From Biscogniauxia marginata (lineage: Eukaryota; Ascomycota; Sordariomycetes; Xylariales; Xylariaceae), in assembly GCA_022695795.1 (NCBI GenBank), contig MU404116.1, positions 62,001 to 126,000 on the forward strand: DNA of 64,000 nt, given 5' to 3'. Positions 11,140 through 24,100 of the stretch are shown one piece after another. Position numbers and translations under genes: made by a program. The notes beneath the pieces were generated by a model. That model was not told the DNA's origin. It worked only from the letters and a program-made list of their open reading frames with translations, and made no database searches. Positions within the stretch are counted from its first letter, which is position 1. Each line of letters opens with the position of its first letter.

Positions 11140-12653
11140 TAGAAGAAAGGGAATGTGTGTGGGTGTGGGTGCGGGTGCGGGTGTGTCGTGTGCGTAGGGA
11201 ACAAGAGATTTATTTAATTAAGGCTAGCTGCAATCAAAGAATAAAATGGGGGGGCCTATGCTCAGATTAGAACGGAAAAGATGTTGAAGCAAACTCGGCC
11301 TTGGTAGAAAGGGATTCAAGGGAGGCTGGACTTGTGCAGAGGGCGACTTGGAAAGTCGAGAAAAGCTGAAATGCGCAAATGTGATCGGAGAAAGTGTCTT
11401 GGAGATGCAGTGCTGTACCTAAGAAGGTGCCCCATCAGGCCCGGCGACGAGAAAAGGTACATGACCTCAAAGTGCACATGGACGTATGTACCGATGTACA
11501 CCCAATCAGACACGGCGATAGCGGGGGATGGTGGGGCTTTGCGGACCACGGTATTCCATTTATCCGAGCCTGTAAATCCCGTAGCCGTCATTGAAAGTGT
11601 ACGGGAAAGGCGGGTCTTCGGGCGCAATTAACCCCACCAAAGGTCGTAGGTCATGCCACAACCCTTGGTTGGTCGAGCCAACAGCAGCCTTGTAAGAAGT
11701 ATCATATCGTCCAACAGAGAGTGTTACTTGGCTTGGCTCCCCCAATAAAGGTATCTTAGGTAGGTAAATCAAAGCCACGTTGGCATGATGAACACGAAGC
11801 AGATACCTATTATGAGTTGAAAGTCGTAAGGAATAGGTATATCCCAGAGCTACTACTAGACAGACGGGATGGGTATCCCTTACTCTAACCCGACAGCGGA
11901 TTGTCCATACAAAACATTAATAAATACGGGAGAATACTTGATGTTTCCCAATTCCCAAAGAACATCCAGAGAGGCCATTTCCACCTTTTTATCTCGAATA
12001 TGTCTGCTCCTGTTTTTATAAACCAGCGGGCAGATCGCCCGAGAGTGGACAGGGTCAAGACGCCTTTAACAAGACACCGCCGTCGCATCCCGGTGGTAGA
12101 AATAAGAGCTGAATCTGTATTAAAAAAATACAGACACATAGGTTAGATGAGTCAATCAACCGAGCCCGCGACCCGAGCGCAAACCCGAGCGCAGCACGCA
12201 GCACGCAACACTTGCGGTCGGGATTGCTTGATGTAGAGAGGGTGGCATGCATTATCTAACCTGGGGATGTTGAACTAATGTTGCAGCGAACCTAGGGCGA
12301 TTATTAGTTAGAGAGGGGTATTTCTTAACTTCCCATTATTTTTTTCCATATATCCGACTGGTTTATGTCAAAAAACTGCAGGGCCATTTACGTCTGCCCC
12401 CTTCCCATATTTCTGTTCATGAATTCTCAAAGGCAAGTTGAAAAGGGGGGAGGGGGACCCACACCGATACCTTAGGTACCTACCCAGTAAGTCACGTGTC
12501 CACGCGCCACGGCAAGTGATCGGTGGGCGCGTTGAACGTGGCTTGAAAGCCGACACAACGTCCGTTGTCAACTGTCCATGTAGATCCTACGAGAACAATC
12601 TCGAGGTCGCGCCCAGCTGCACCAATCCCAATGCATCTCGACTACGGGTAGGA
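11140..12653. other. Divergent promoter region between the Ran-binding protein and hrq1-like genes
   Basis: About 1.5 kb with no supported gene. It includes a GGGTGTGGGTGCGGGTGCGGGTG repeat-like start near 11160, TACCTA-type motifs near 11755 and 12474, and a short imperfect repeat of CCCGAGCGCA and GCAGCAC units near 12170-12205. The frame of the downstream helicase is open back to about 12438 but has no ATG before 12654. Confidence 0.55.
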
Positions 12654-15600
12654 ATGTCTTCCCTGAAAGCTGCTTCTGTTTCAAACCGAATCATTAAGCG
12701 GAAGAGAAAGAGCCGGAATGACCAAGAGCTACCCCAGACTACAGGGGATGGGGATTCTTTGAGCACATCCGTTGACCCTGCAGATGATGCAACGCCCGAG
12801 GAGGGCAACACCGACGACGCTGCAAAAGAGTCTAAATATGGGAAAACAGGGCCAAAGCGCCAGAAGAAGGGATCCACGGCAAATGCTGCTGTCGAGTGTC
12901 AGATCGAGTGGCCGCCAACGTTCAAAGAGTTGGACAGGACACACCGCGCCCTGAACCTAGTCTTTACATTCTGTTGTACCCGGAAACACCTGGCTACGAC
13001 ATTCGACACCATACGCTCCGCCGTCGAGTCCCACATCAAGCGGGACTTAAAGGTTGAGGATGTGGCAGCTATCGCAGCGTTACGTCCCGAGGGAATCAAC
13101 TTTGCCTATGTCGACGAGATGATGCTACAGACCGATATCAAAGGCGCTGAGAGAGACACGGCGTTCAAATCGGGAAGGTCTAGGGACATTACGGTTCAGG
13201 GACCCGCCCCAGATGCGTCTGTGGGTGGACTCACGGGTATGGATGAGCTCGGAAGCCATCATCCCGACGATGTGCCCCCGGGCGGCCGTGAAGTTCTGTT
13301 CTTTGAATTCGTCGACGGGGATCTAAAACGGCAGGTCAAGGATCGCAAGACTGGCGAGCCGACCAAGCCCAGCAGGAAACTCCGAGACGAGGACCTGAAG
13401 ATGCCCGTGTACAGTCAGAAGCAAATGACAACATTAATAGAGAGACGTAACCAAAAATTCGTCAACGCCATAAACGTATTTCTGAATCGTTGCGTGGATG
13501 AAAAGCTAGACCCCGAGGTGCTACTCCGTCAAGAAGCTGAGTTCTACATACCGGTTCCCTCCGAGTCCGAAACTACGACACCCAAACCAGAGCTATGTAC
13601 TATCCCAAAGTCGATCCCCAAGGAGAGGAAGAGCATTCCGGAGATCATCCAAGAGCTAAAAGAGAGCTCGTGGTACACAGGACAGATCGTGCCTGATGGG
13701 CATCGTGTCTTTGAAGCACAGGAACCCGTGTTTGGCGAACTCGACTTTTTACTAAGTCAAGACATGGTGAACGCACTATACAACGCCAAGGGCATCACTC
13801 AGTTCTACGCCCATCAGGCCGAAGCGATAAACAGTCTACACGCGGGCGAAAATGTTGTCGTTTCGACCTCTACGAGCTCAGGGAAGTCTCTCATATATCA
13901 ATTACCTGTCTTGCACGCGCTCGAGGCAGATCCCAACACGCGCGCTATGTATATTTTCCCGACGAAAGCGCTGGCTCAGGACCAGAAGCGGAGTTTAAAG
14001 GATATGCTCGGATACCTCAGCGGGCTGGAGAATATACTTGTTGAGACTTTCGACGGCGACACGCCGATGCCCGAGAGAAATCGGATTCGCGACGAAGCCC
14101 GAATTATCTTCACAAACCCCGACATGTTGCATATCACTATTCTACCGCAAGAAGATAGATGGCGGACCTTCTTGCAGAACCTACGTTATGTTGTTGGTGA
14201 GTTTCCCTTTTTTTCTAAACTATTGCTAATTATGATTAACCATGCTACCAGTTGATGAGCTACACTATTACAATGGTTTGATGGGCTCGCATGTGGCGTT
14301 CATCATGAGGCGATTAAGACGGATTTGTGCCGCGGTCGGAAACCGCAAGGTCAAATTCATATCGTGCTCGGCCACTGTTGCCAACCCCCGTGAACACTTC
14401 AAGACGATATTTGGGATCGAAGACGTTCATTTAATCGACTTCGACGGGTCGCCGTCGGGACGGAAAGAGTTTCTTTGCTGGAACACTCCTTACAAGGACC
14501 CCGGGGATTCTGCGAGCGGACGTGGGAGTGGGCTTGCCGAATGTGCCCGCCTTTTTTGCCAGCTGATCCTGCGAGGCGTTCGCGTGATCGCATTCTGTCG
14601 GGTCAGAAAGCAATGCGAGGAACTCGTCACGGCAGCGAGATACGAGTTGGAGACACTTGGTCGTCCAGAATGTATGGCCCGCATCATGGGCTATAGAGGT
14701 GGATACACAGCACAAGACCGTCGAAGAATCGAGAGTGAGATGTTTGAGGGAAAACTCATGGGCATCATTGCGACGACAGCCCTGGAACTGGGGGTCGATA
14801 TCGGAACCTTAGACTGCGTTATCACTCTTGGGTTTCCATACACCATCGCGAACCTCAGGCAGCAGAGTGGCAGAGCTGGCAGAAGAAACAAGGATTCGCT
14901 ATCTGTGCTTGTTGGAGATAGCTTCCCCACAGATCAATACTACATGCAGAATCCCGACGAGCTCTTTACGAAACCCAACGGTGAGCTCCAGGTTGACTTG
15001 CATAATATGCTTGTTCTAGAAGGCCATATTCAGTGTGCGGCATATGAAATGCCTATCAAGCCAGCTGAAGATGCTATTTATTTCACGAAAGATCTAGCTA
15101 AGCTTGCCGAAGAACGTTTGGTCAAAGACGAGCTCGGGTACTTCCACTGCCACGACCGATTTCGACCATCCCCTTCCAAGTTTGTAGCGATCCGAGATAC
15201 CGAGGATGAGCACTTCGCCATTGTGGATATCTCGCACGGGAAAAATATCGTGCTTGAGGAACTGGAAGCTTCAAGGGCCTTTTTTACGATTTATGACGGG
15301 GCCATATTCTTACACCAGGGCAACTCGTACTTGGTCCGCGACTTTCAACCAGACAGGAAAATCGCGAAGGTAGAGAAGGTCAAGGTCGAATGGACCACAC
15401 AACAGCGGGACTTCACTGATGTCGATCCTCTTGAAACCGAAGCAATCCGCAAGATACCCGGCTCACTCTCGCGGGCCTTTCATGGAGCGATCCGCATCAC
15501 CCAGACCGTATTTGGGTATTTCAAAGTCGATAAGAAACGCCGGATTCTGGATGCCGTCCAGGTTGATAACCCGCCCATCATCCGGCACAGCAAGGGCATG

Positions 15601-16218
15601 TGGTTAGACGTACCGAAGCGAGCCCTCGATATCCTCGTCGAGCGCCGCCTCCACGTTGCAGGTGCCATCCACGCCGCCGAACACGCAATCATCAGCCTGA
15701 TGTCCAACTTCGTCATCAGCATGCCCGACGACGTGCGGACCGAGTGCAAGTCGGCCCTGAAGGAATTCGCGCGGAGGGAGACGACGAGGAAGCGGCCGGC
15801 GAGGCTGACGTTCTACGACGCCAAGGGAGGGGCAGACGGCTCTGGTATCAGCACCAAGGCCTTCGAGTTCATCGACCTGCTGCTCGTGCAGGCTCTCAGC
15901 CGCGTCGAGCACTGCCACTGCGAGGCGGGATGCCCCGAATGCGTGTGCTCGGAATTCTGCAAGGAGGCCAACGAGGTCATGAGCAAAGCCGGGTGCGCGG
16001 TGATCTTCAAGGCCTTCCTGAACATGGACATCGATGTCGAGGCGCTGCCCATGGGCCCCGAGGAGACGAGCCCGGCCGGTATCGAAACTATAATCCCGGC
16101 AAAGCCTGTGCCGTCGAGAGACCGGGCTCTTCTCGAGGGCGTCGAAGTCAAGATCGAGGATGAGGACCAGGATAGTGTGACCCTGGACCGAGTTCAGGAG
16201 GGAGGGTTTGTAGTATAG
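12654..16218 (+). CDS. hrq1: Hrq1-type RecQ-like ATP-dependent DNA helicase
   Basis: The product is a 3'-5' superfamily 2 helicase of the Hrq1 group, linked in yeasts to DNA crosslink repair and genome stability in the nucleus. Coding sequence joins 12654-14196 and 14252-16218 across a 55-base GTGAGT...CAG intron, giving 1169 residues. The N-terminus carries a basic KRKRKS patch. Walker A is STSSGKS near residue 408, followed by IFPTKALAQDQ; motif II is DELH at residues 516-519, spanning the splice site, and motif III-like SCSATVANP follows. The second RecA lobe shows IATTALELGVDIG and RQQSGRAGRR. The C-terminal metal-binding domain has HCHCEAGCPECVCSEFC with the cysteines that define this family. 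The start is the first in-frame ATG. GC content is clearly higher in the last 600 bases. The gene ends 90 bases from the convergent kinase-like gene. Confidence 0.94.
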
Positions 16219-16308
16219 GTAGACCTGCAACATGACATTTGTTCCTCTGCAGCTCCGACACGGTCTTGCATTACTCTGTTAATGCTACTGATGTGCTGGG
16301 TGCCCAGG

Positions 16309-17568
16309 TCAGTAAATCATCGAATGTGCCAAATGCTTCACACGGTATAACCAACCTGGCTTAGCTTTTGCTTGTCTTCTGCCGATCATCTCCGCAATGA
16401 CCTCATCCTCCAGTTTCTGAGCATCGTCCCTCGAGAACTCAGGCAGTAATCCTCCTTCTGTATCGCATTTCCAGCCGACGTATGGATGCTTGTCCCGGGA
16501 TAATCGCAGCACCTCCCTGAATCTCCTTCGAATATGGGCGGGGATGTTCGTGCCCTCCGATAACCATCTCTGCTGAGACTCAAAGATAAGCTCCATGGCA
16601 CGCAAGAGGGCAACCTGCGATGGAGAGGAGGGAGCGATGTCCTTCATTCGTTCTTTGAGCAGCAAGTAGAACGAAAGATGTCGATTGCCACCGCCTAAAT
16701 ACGTATCTTGCAAGCTCAGCTGGTATGATGGAGGGTAGAAGCCGGCAAGCTCCCAATCGATGATGGCGGCAAGGTTGTATCTCGTATTTCCGCCGGGACT
16801 TTCACTAGGCTGGAGGATTATATTGCGAGGCGTAGGATCGTTGTGGCAGAATACTGCTTCTTTCGGCCACTGCTCCATGTCTGAATCACTGACTGTGGTT
16901 GAACCAATATCTTCGAAACTGGACTTGATTATAAGTCCCTTCGGATCCGCGATAGGTTGAATGGTGTAGAAAGGCCTCTGCAACTTCGACCTCTGCTCGA
17001 TAGCAGCCAGTAAGGAGGGCCCATCGTTCAGAAATCCTGTCAAGGGTCCTCCAATAGTCGCGCTCTTAAGGACCTCTTCGCTTCCTTCACCAAGTGCTTG
17101 ACGCAGAATCGTTTGGGCCTTAGCGTCGGAAAGTCGCACAGAATGCAGTTTCGACAACGCCTCGACAACGGCGGTGGTGACAGATGTCCGGTCCTCGCCA
17201 GTCATCTGATCCCAGGCTTCCTCCAAGGTGATTCCCTCGACAAACTCCATTATGCAGGACTGGAACTGTCTCCCTCGCTCGTTGGCTGCGCTGCCGACTC
17301 GGAGAGTCTCTGGGACGAGGCCGGGGATGCAGGTGGCAGCGATTTCCTGCATGGCAGCGACCACGGTAAAATGGGTGGTAGACTTGCCATCCTGAGCCTC
17401 CAACCGAACTACGCATGAATGCCGTCCATTTTTGAGGGCATTTGGGAACGCAGCTGTGAATATGCACTTGTCCCAGTCCTGAAGAATGATTGATACTGAA
17501 GAGGGCTGGTTGTTGGCGAAGATATGCCTGAGTAGGCTCTCGTCCGGAGACACATCGCGATCGGCCAT
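16309..17568 (-). CDS. APH-family (aminoglycoside phosphotransferase-like) kinase
   Basis: A single-exon gene for a 419-residue protein with the protein-kinase-like APH fold. The catalytic loop is CHNDPTPRNI at residues 241-250 (HxDxxxxN pattern), and the metal-binding motif is IIDWELAGF at 270-278. The N-lobe includes CVVRLEA and a helix with the EFVEGITLEEAW segment typical of the hinge region. Many Pezizomycotina genomes hold large families of such kinases. Their substrates are mostly unknown and antibiotic resistance should not be assumed. No signal peptide or membrane segment is seen, so a cytosolic place is likely. It converges on the helicase gene with only 90 bases between stops. A GTGTGT run lies just before the start codon. 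Confidence 0.85.
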   Translation of the reverse strand: MADRDVSPDESLLRHIFANNQPSSVSIILQDWDKCIFTAAFPNALKNGRHSCVVRLEAQDGKSTTHFTVVAAMQEIAATCIPGLVPETLRVGSAANERGRQFQSCIMEFVEGITLEEAWDQMTGEDRTSVTTAVVEALSKLHSVRLSDAKAQTILRQALGEGSEEVLKSATIGGPLTGFLNDGPSLLAAIEQRSKLQRPFYTIQPIADPKGLIIKSSFEDIGSTTVSDSDMEQWPKEAVFCHNDPTPRNIILQPSESPGGNTRYNLAAIIDWELAGFYPPSYQLSLQDTYLGGGNRHLSFYLLLKERMKDIAPSSPSQVALLRAMELIFESQQRWLSEGTNIPAHIRRRFREVLRLSRDKHPYVGWKCDTEGGLLPEFSRDDAQKLEDEVIAEMIGRRQAKAKPGWLYRVKHLAHSMIY

Positions 17569-19256
17569 TGTGTGTGCGTGTGTGTGTGTCCGAGGCTATC
17601 TACACTAGGGCCCTGTGGGAGAAATAACTACTACCTTAGGTAGTCAGCAAATACGTAGGGCTTTGCTGACGTACCATCCATCACCAAGGTTGGAAAATTA
17701 GTTAGGTACCTAGTTAATAAAAAATAACTAACTGACTAAAGATTTTTTATTAATTTTAAAACAAAAGTTAATAACAGTATTTAAGTACTTATACATTAAA
17801 TAACTGTCATAGTAGTAAGCGCGGCTATATATACCAACTTGAATTTCACTTGAAGGGGGTCGACCTTGAAATTCTGATACCCTTTTGGGATGTTAGTTTT
17901 GTGGGGAAGTTAGTCCGTTAGCTAGGTAGCTGTCATAGTGTAGGTATAGTGTAGTTGGGTGGCTCGTTAGGTGGTGATAGATGGCAATAGTATTAGTCGC
18001 CTACAAGCTATCTATATACTCTCTGGCCTCCCCTTTCCACCAAGTCAATTATAAGTCCATTGACATATCACTAGGTAGGTAGGTAATTATCAACATACAT
18101 GCTAAGTAACGACGGCCTCCAGGGTGCACTACATTACATACAGACCGACGACTTGGCAGGTAAAAAGAACTAGTTATAACTTAATAGTCGTCTTCTTACA
18201 CCTTTCTACATCCCATCAAGTAGACAGACAAGCCCCCTCAGTCTTTTTCTCTCGTTTTGCGCGCGTGCTTGTCATATCTAGAAACAAACAAGTCTCCATT
18301 ACTAGGTAGGTACCTAACCTACCTACCTACTAGGCATCTAATCAAGTCATAACTTTCCTTCTTAAGTAACACCATCCGTACAAAACCGACCCAAGAATTT
18401 TTTTGGACAAAATTATGCGAAACCACTTACACACTTACCGATCAGATCTCACAAAACTCACGAAAAGTAAGAAAAAAAAAACCCCCCCGATTATATACTC
18501 TTCTCCGGCCGTTCCCGGCCCTCCCCGTCGTCAAGCTCCCGCGCTCCCGAGGCTTCGTCTTCTCCTTCTTCTCCTCCGTGGCCCCCGCACTCGAGACGAA
18601 CGCCGGGTTGCGGGTCTCGAAGCCGGCACGTAACCTTAAACCTCAGGGTACTATTCGCGGGATGCCGACCGTCTATCGACACCGTGAAGGGCAGCGCTGA
18701 GCCCTGCACGCTGCACGAGCTGGCGTGTCCTTGTCCGCGGTAGTAAGTTGTCAACGCCCGGCTTTGCTCCAGGCGCTCGAGGATTTCGCGGTCCAAGTTC
18801 CCCTTCTGCGTAGGGTGTCTCAGCGTGTCATGCTTGACAGCCGTGGTCGAGCTTCGTAAAGATTGAGCCCGGGTCGCTAGATGAGCGCGAGCTAATAGCT
18901 GCGTATTTGACTATATTGACATGATGTATCATACAGACTATGATAAATCTGTCGGTGAGGGGGGATAGAGGCTTTGTCTCGACGGCTATCACAAATACAA
19001 GATATTTGGGACTCGTGGTAAACATGCACAGTGGCTGACTCCAGCACTCCTTTGGTGTAGCAGAACAAACCGCCAAGTCGACATCGGAATCTCGAAGGTT
19101 AAACGCGATATTTTCCCTGCAGACCCTTCTAGATTCTGTAATAGATATAACCTTGCTAATATAAACATGAGGTTCGTGTATTTGAAGCCTTCCTTCGGTT
19201 AGATGTAAAAAGACGAGGACATTCGGTTCTGCTCGGACGTATCCGTGATTGTTTTT
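17569..19256. other. Intergenic region rich in TACCTAGGTA-type motifs
   Basis: About 1.7 kb, AT-rich between 17690 and 17830. Copies of the TAGGTAGGTA/TACCTACCTA motif lie at about 17634, 17703, 18072 and 18302-18334, the last an imperfect inverted repeat. A minus-strand frame from about 18890 to 18491 has protein-like composition but no start, splice sites or family that I can support, so it is not called. Confidence 0.5.
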
Positions 19257-20253
19257 CTATAGGCGAATACCTATCGCCCTGTCTGATTCTTTACATTCCA
19301 AGAACAGATGGCTAAATCCATCCTGGATGTTTAGTGTCACCTCGTCGAGACGTAGCCCTCGATTCGTTATCCTAAATTCGCCGGCGTACTGTCTCCAAAA
19401 TGGGCGGAGATTTTCACGTCCCCTGAATTCTGAGGGCGCTTTTGCCACGGTAACGTGCCTTGTTGAATTGGTGGTCTTGGGCTGTCCAAGCAAATAGCGA
19501 CAAGTCGGTAGATTGCTTGCAAATCTCTTCCTGCAACCGGGTGAAGGCTTTTGACCCTTCGCCATAGAGAAGCGCCATGTTTATGTCGAAAATTCAAAGA
19601 AGGCAGTAAGTCATGTCTTCGATACGCGTAGTAGTTCTGTAGGCCGCCCATGACATCCGACACGCAATCGGGACATCTTCAAATACGGATAACTTCCTCA
19701 GAATGAGAGGGGAGATTTTAGTGATCGAACAGAGAAGAGGGATAAGATCTCTTTTCATGCCGTATAAGTTCCATTTTGAATCATAGAACTCTACATCATC
19801 AGGCGCAAGCAACTCCTGTAATGTCCAGCCCCTTGTGAACCAGCGGCATCTTGAAAAGGCCTTCAATCGCATCATTGCGATCTCACTCATATCAGCTTCC
19901 AGATGGATATTCGCCAAATCGTCGACTGAGGGTAGATCTGACAAATGAACAAAGCAGATGTTCGAGTCGGTATACCATTTAAACATGGAATTGATGGCCT
20001 CAGACAGTTCGGTACTGCTAGACTTGTCAATGCAGCAGGTGTCAACCCATGCATAACCCAAATTCCTGTCGCGTGCCAGCTGTGCCGTCTTGTGAATTTT
20101 GTCAAACCCTTTCATGGCCCTAGCCAAATTCAAGTCCTTGAACAGTTGGAACGACACTTCATCCTCCCAAGTATGGGAGAGTATTGCGTATGAACGTTTC
20201 TCATAATTAGCGAGGTACTCTAATTCAAGTGTTTCGGTGTTGATAAGCCACAT
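19257..20253 (-). pseudogene. Degenerate HET-domain (heterokaryon incompatibility) gene
   Basis: The frame beginning MWLINTETLELEY at 20253 is a standard HET-domain start, followed by YAILSHTW, FDKIHKTAQLARDRNLGYAWVDTCCIDKSSS, and GWTLQELLAPDDVEFYD motifs. The frame hits TGA at 19594-19596, exactly where family members read YCLLGIFD; here it reads YCLL, stop, IFDINMALLYGEG. The same frame then continues with clear HET-family sequence (ALLYGEGSKAFTRLQEEI) to a second TGA, and the remaining homologous pieces (SEFR, then FGDSTPANLG, then ITNRGLRLD) fall in different frames. So there is one nonsense change plus at least one shift. HET proteins trigger cell death on allorecognition. A 219-residue truncated HET domain could still be made, but a full protein cannot. 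Confidence 0.8.
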
Positions 20254-21105
20254 TTTTTTGAAGGCTAGGTGGTAATACCGGTCGTGGACCAATGGTATTT
20301 CGGGGAAGTCAGCACAGAAATTGTATTTCTTAAATTGGCTAATAAAGACTTCTTGATTAGAGTTGAGCTTGACGAGGGGCGCGCTGAGATTGTACTTAAG
20401 CCGCCTTTGAAAGCGCACAGAGGCCGGTCAGGTTCTTGGGAGAAAGACTATAAGATCAGGCAGCACATGAATGAACGGGGTGGGGTATAGTCGTAGTTGA
20501 TAGGCTGGTATTTGGAATAACTGAAAACAGAATTAGCTTAAGTCCACTGAGATGGTACGGCTGGGCAATTTTATACATTACACAATAGAGCTGACTCTTC
20601 TCTAAGGGAAACTATCCAGGCTCTGTCTTCAGGATAAATGTGAAAATTGGAGGCTGACAATTTATAGATGGGCTGAGGTATTCCTAAACGTTGACTCTAC
20701 TCAGGGCATGAATGATTGACGTTGTTTCGCAGCCTACAGGTAGAAAGTTCTCACATGAGATATTCACTGGATATAGCAAGCGCGGTAATGTTCGAGACAT
20801 AAACAGGCCGACAGGAGAGTGCTTAAAAGTAATTGAAGCATTGGAGGCAGTGCAACATAACTAAAGCGATACGGAACAAAGGGGGGAAGGGGTGATTCGC
20901 TGGGCACTAACGGCTTTGAAGACGTTTTAAAGGTAATGATAGATAAGTATATTCATATATGTGATAATCAATTTAAATCAAAAATATCAGCCAGAGATCC
21001 AGGACATGCTACACAACGCCATAGACGCAGAGAACGCCAATTTGCAAAGAGCATCTATAAAAAAGATGGCTTTGCAGCTGCAACATTTTATTTACCAATT
21101 TAAAA
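20254..21105. other. Intergenic region upstream of the HET relic
   Basis: About 850 bases between the HET start and the end of the sulfite reductase gene. The HET frame stays open for 55 codons before its family-typical ATG, but those codons (basic, Phe/Lys/Tyr-rich) lack family similarity. Nothing else is recognised. Confidence 0.5.
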
Positions 21106-24100
21106 TCACTCCTCGTCGGACTCCTCTTCGGCAACCTGCAGCTTGTTAGAGTGGAAACAGAACCGAAGCATTAAATGGTCCAACTTACATTGTCGTGGAA
21201 GTCCCGTCCTTCCTTCGTGCCGACGATAATACCAGCTCGGATGCAGAAATCTCCAAACCTCTCGCCCTCTTCGCGCTCAAGAGCATATCGCTTTAGAAGT
21301 GGTTTCATAATGGCGAGAATCTCATCCTCCTTGATGCTAGACCGATATAACTTGTTAAGACGTTGGCCGTGGTACCCTCCGCCTAGGTACATGTTGTAAG
21401 CGCCGTAGGCCTTGCCAACGAATGCGACCTCAGCCAACCATGGCCGGGCGCAACCGTTCGGGCACCCGGTCATCCGCATGACGATAGACTCCTGCTTGAG
21501 ACCGTTCTCCTCGAGACATCCCTCAAGCTTTGAGATAAGCACTGGCAGATAACGTTCACTCTCTGCCATGGCCAAACCACAGGTTGGGAACGCGACGCAG
21601 GCCGAGGAGCTCAGACGTAGGCCCGAGAACTGGACGTTGTCTAACTTGTACTTCTTCATAAGCTCCTTTATCTGTGGTAGATCCTCATCTGAAACATTAG
21701 ATAGGATCAAATGCTGGTTGCCGGTCAATCGGAATTCACCCTTGTGCACTTGCGCAATCTCTCGCAGGCCGGTCTTCATCTGGAACTCGGCGGTATTTTC
21801 GATCCGACCATTTTCAATGAAGAATGTGAAATGATTCATGCCAGTCTCATCCTTTTGCCATCCAAAAGTATCGATGTTGCTCTTGAAATGAAAAGGACGC
21901 TCTTGCTCGAAGGTCTTACCCCATAGAGTCTCAACCTTAGAGCGGAATACATCGACACCCATATCATCGATAGTATACTTTAACCGAGCATGCTTCCGGT
22001 TCTTTCGGTCACCGTGGTCCCTTTGCACAAGCATGATCTTCTCACAGGCAATGTGTACCTCATCTTTCTTGACGAACCCCATCATTCGCCCAGTCTGAGG
22101 ATAGGTCTTCTTGTTGTTGTGTGTCGCACCCATGCCGCCGCCAGCAAGAACGTTGAAGCCAAGTAAGTGACCATCATCACCTTTGATAGCAATCAAGCCA
22201 ACATCATGAGCGTAGACATCCGTGTCATTATGGGGCGGGATGGCAATAGTGATTTTGAACTTTCGAGGGAGGTAGGTAGGACCGTACAAGGGTTCGAAGT
22301 CCTGGATAGCATCACCGGCAATCTGCGTCTTCTTATTGTCCTCATCTGTTAACCATATTTCATGGTATGCGGTTGTAGAGGGTAGGAGATGGTCGCTGAT
22401 CTTCTTCGAGCATGCCCAGACTTCCTTATGGTATTCCGACTGAGTAGGAAGTGAGCTGCACATAACATTTCTATTAACGTCACCACAGGCGGCGATAGTA
22501 GTCATGAGGGCCCTGTTGATAGCTTGCATGGCTGGCTTCAGCTTTCCCTTGACAACACCATGGAACTGGAAGGTCTGTCTCGTGGTGAGTTTCATGGTCT
22601 CGTTACCTAGACTTGTGCTGATGTCGTCCATTTGAACCCACTGCTTTGGGGTAGAAATGCCGCCGGGTAATCTGCAACGAATCATGAATGAGTATGCTGG
22701 TTCTAGGCCTTGCGCTTTTCGTTCATCACGAATATCCCGATCATCTTGCATGTATGTGCCATGGAACTTTGTGAGCTGCGAGTCGGAAGCAGAGATAGCG
22801 CCCGTAGTCGTATCATTCAGACCTTCAACGATAGTACCGCGTAGATAATTTGAAGCTAGCTTTATATCCTCGTTGGTGATTGGCGGCGGCTCCTCGGGTA
22901 GGCCCTCGACGTTTGCGACCCCAAGCGCTTGCCATATCTTAGGTTCCCATTCCGTGTATCCAGTTTGGTAGCCGTCAGGGTCTTGGTCATCACCGAGTCC
23001 TACTTCCGATAGTCTCTTACCACCAAAATTAGCAAGCACTCTGTCGAGATCTTTTGCAGGCTTGTTGTAGTAGACTCTATCTTCTTTGCGAGGCCAGTAG
23101 TGCTTGTCTCCAAGACCAAAAACCGAATAGTTGACGGAAACTAGGTCCAGATCGGTGTTGTCCTTAATGGCATCCCAGAAAGGCTTGCCATTCTGAGGGA
23201 ACTCTCCCTGTCCAGCTGTCGAAGTGATGAATACGATATTCTCTTCGCTGGGGAGATCTTCTACAGGGTAATCCTCCATGGCCAACACGGTGGTCTTTAG
23301 GCCCCTGGCCCGACCTCTATTGCCAAGCCGCTTGGCTACAGACTGCGCATTACCGTTATCCGAAGCGAACAAAATCGTGAGCGGCGCACCGAAGAGCCCT
23401 TCCAGAAGCTGATTGTAGGCGTCCTTAGCCTTTCGCTTCTGCTGTGCACGAACTTCAGTTCCGAAATCCTGAGACAGGTTTGCAGCAAAAACTGGCTCTC
23501 GTCGCATGAGCTGAGTCAATTGGTTGTCTCTCGCTAGGAATTCCTTGAGCTCATTCTTCACTCGCTCAGAGTCTAGCGAGAAGTTTGGTTCTCCTTTACT
23601 TTCGTTCTCGGGGTTCCACCTGTACAAAGGCCAGTAGCCAAGATCCACAGCCTTCTTCGTCTCCTGTAAAACCGTCAAGGGAGAATCATGTTCGCCAAAG
23701 TATGGCAAGTATGCAAGAATTACCGAGGGACCGTTAAACTTGTCAGCTTCAAGCATAGCCTGGAGGACCTGGGTGTAGGAACTGTAAACGGCCGTAGATG
23801 CGACGTAAGCATTACCAAAGTTCATAGCATACAAGCCGATGTCCTTTTTTCGCCTCGCAGCATCTGCTGCAGCTCGCTCAGAGTAGGGTGTCGAGTCGAT
23901 AATGAGCATATTGACGTTCTCCCCAGAGGCTAGCACATGATGCACACCCGAGTTTCCAAGATCGTATGCCCATGCGTCAGATCCAACAAGCCACAGCGAT
24001 TCTTTCCGAAAGAGGCCCTTGTTCGAGAGAAGATTTCGCGCGATGGAGGATCCATCGGTCTCGAGGCGCGCGACAACATCGTCAGCCAGTTCCCCAGCCT

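Noticed and set aside
15600..16233. Frames of 187 and 209 codons over the helicase 3' end
   Set aside because: Shadow frames in a GC-rich segment; the helicase cysteine cluster is clearly in the called frame.
18302..18334. TAGG/TACC repeats as a possible internal telomere relic
   Set aside because: Fungal telomere repeat is TTAGGG; the units here are TAGG with a palindromic arrangement and recur across intergenic DNA.
18491..18890. Minus-strand open stretch with protein-like text (includes LDREILERLEQSRALTTYY)
   Set aside because: Open for over 120 codons but no credible start, splice partner or family; a second overlapping frame looks equally open. Could be a decayed gene, but support is too thin.
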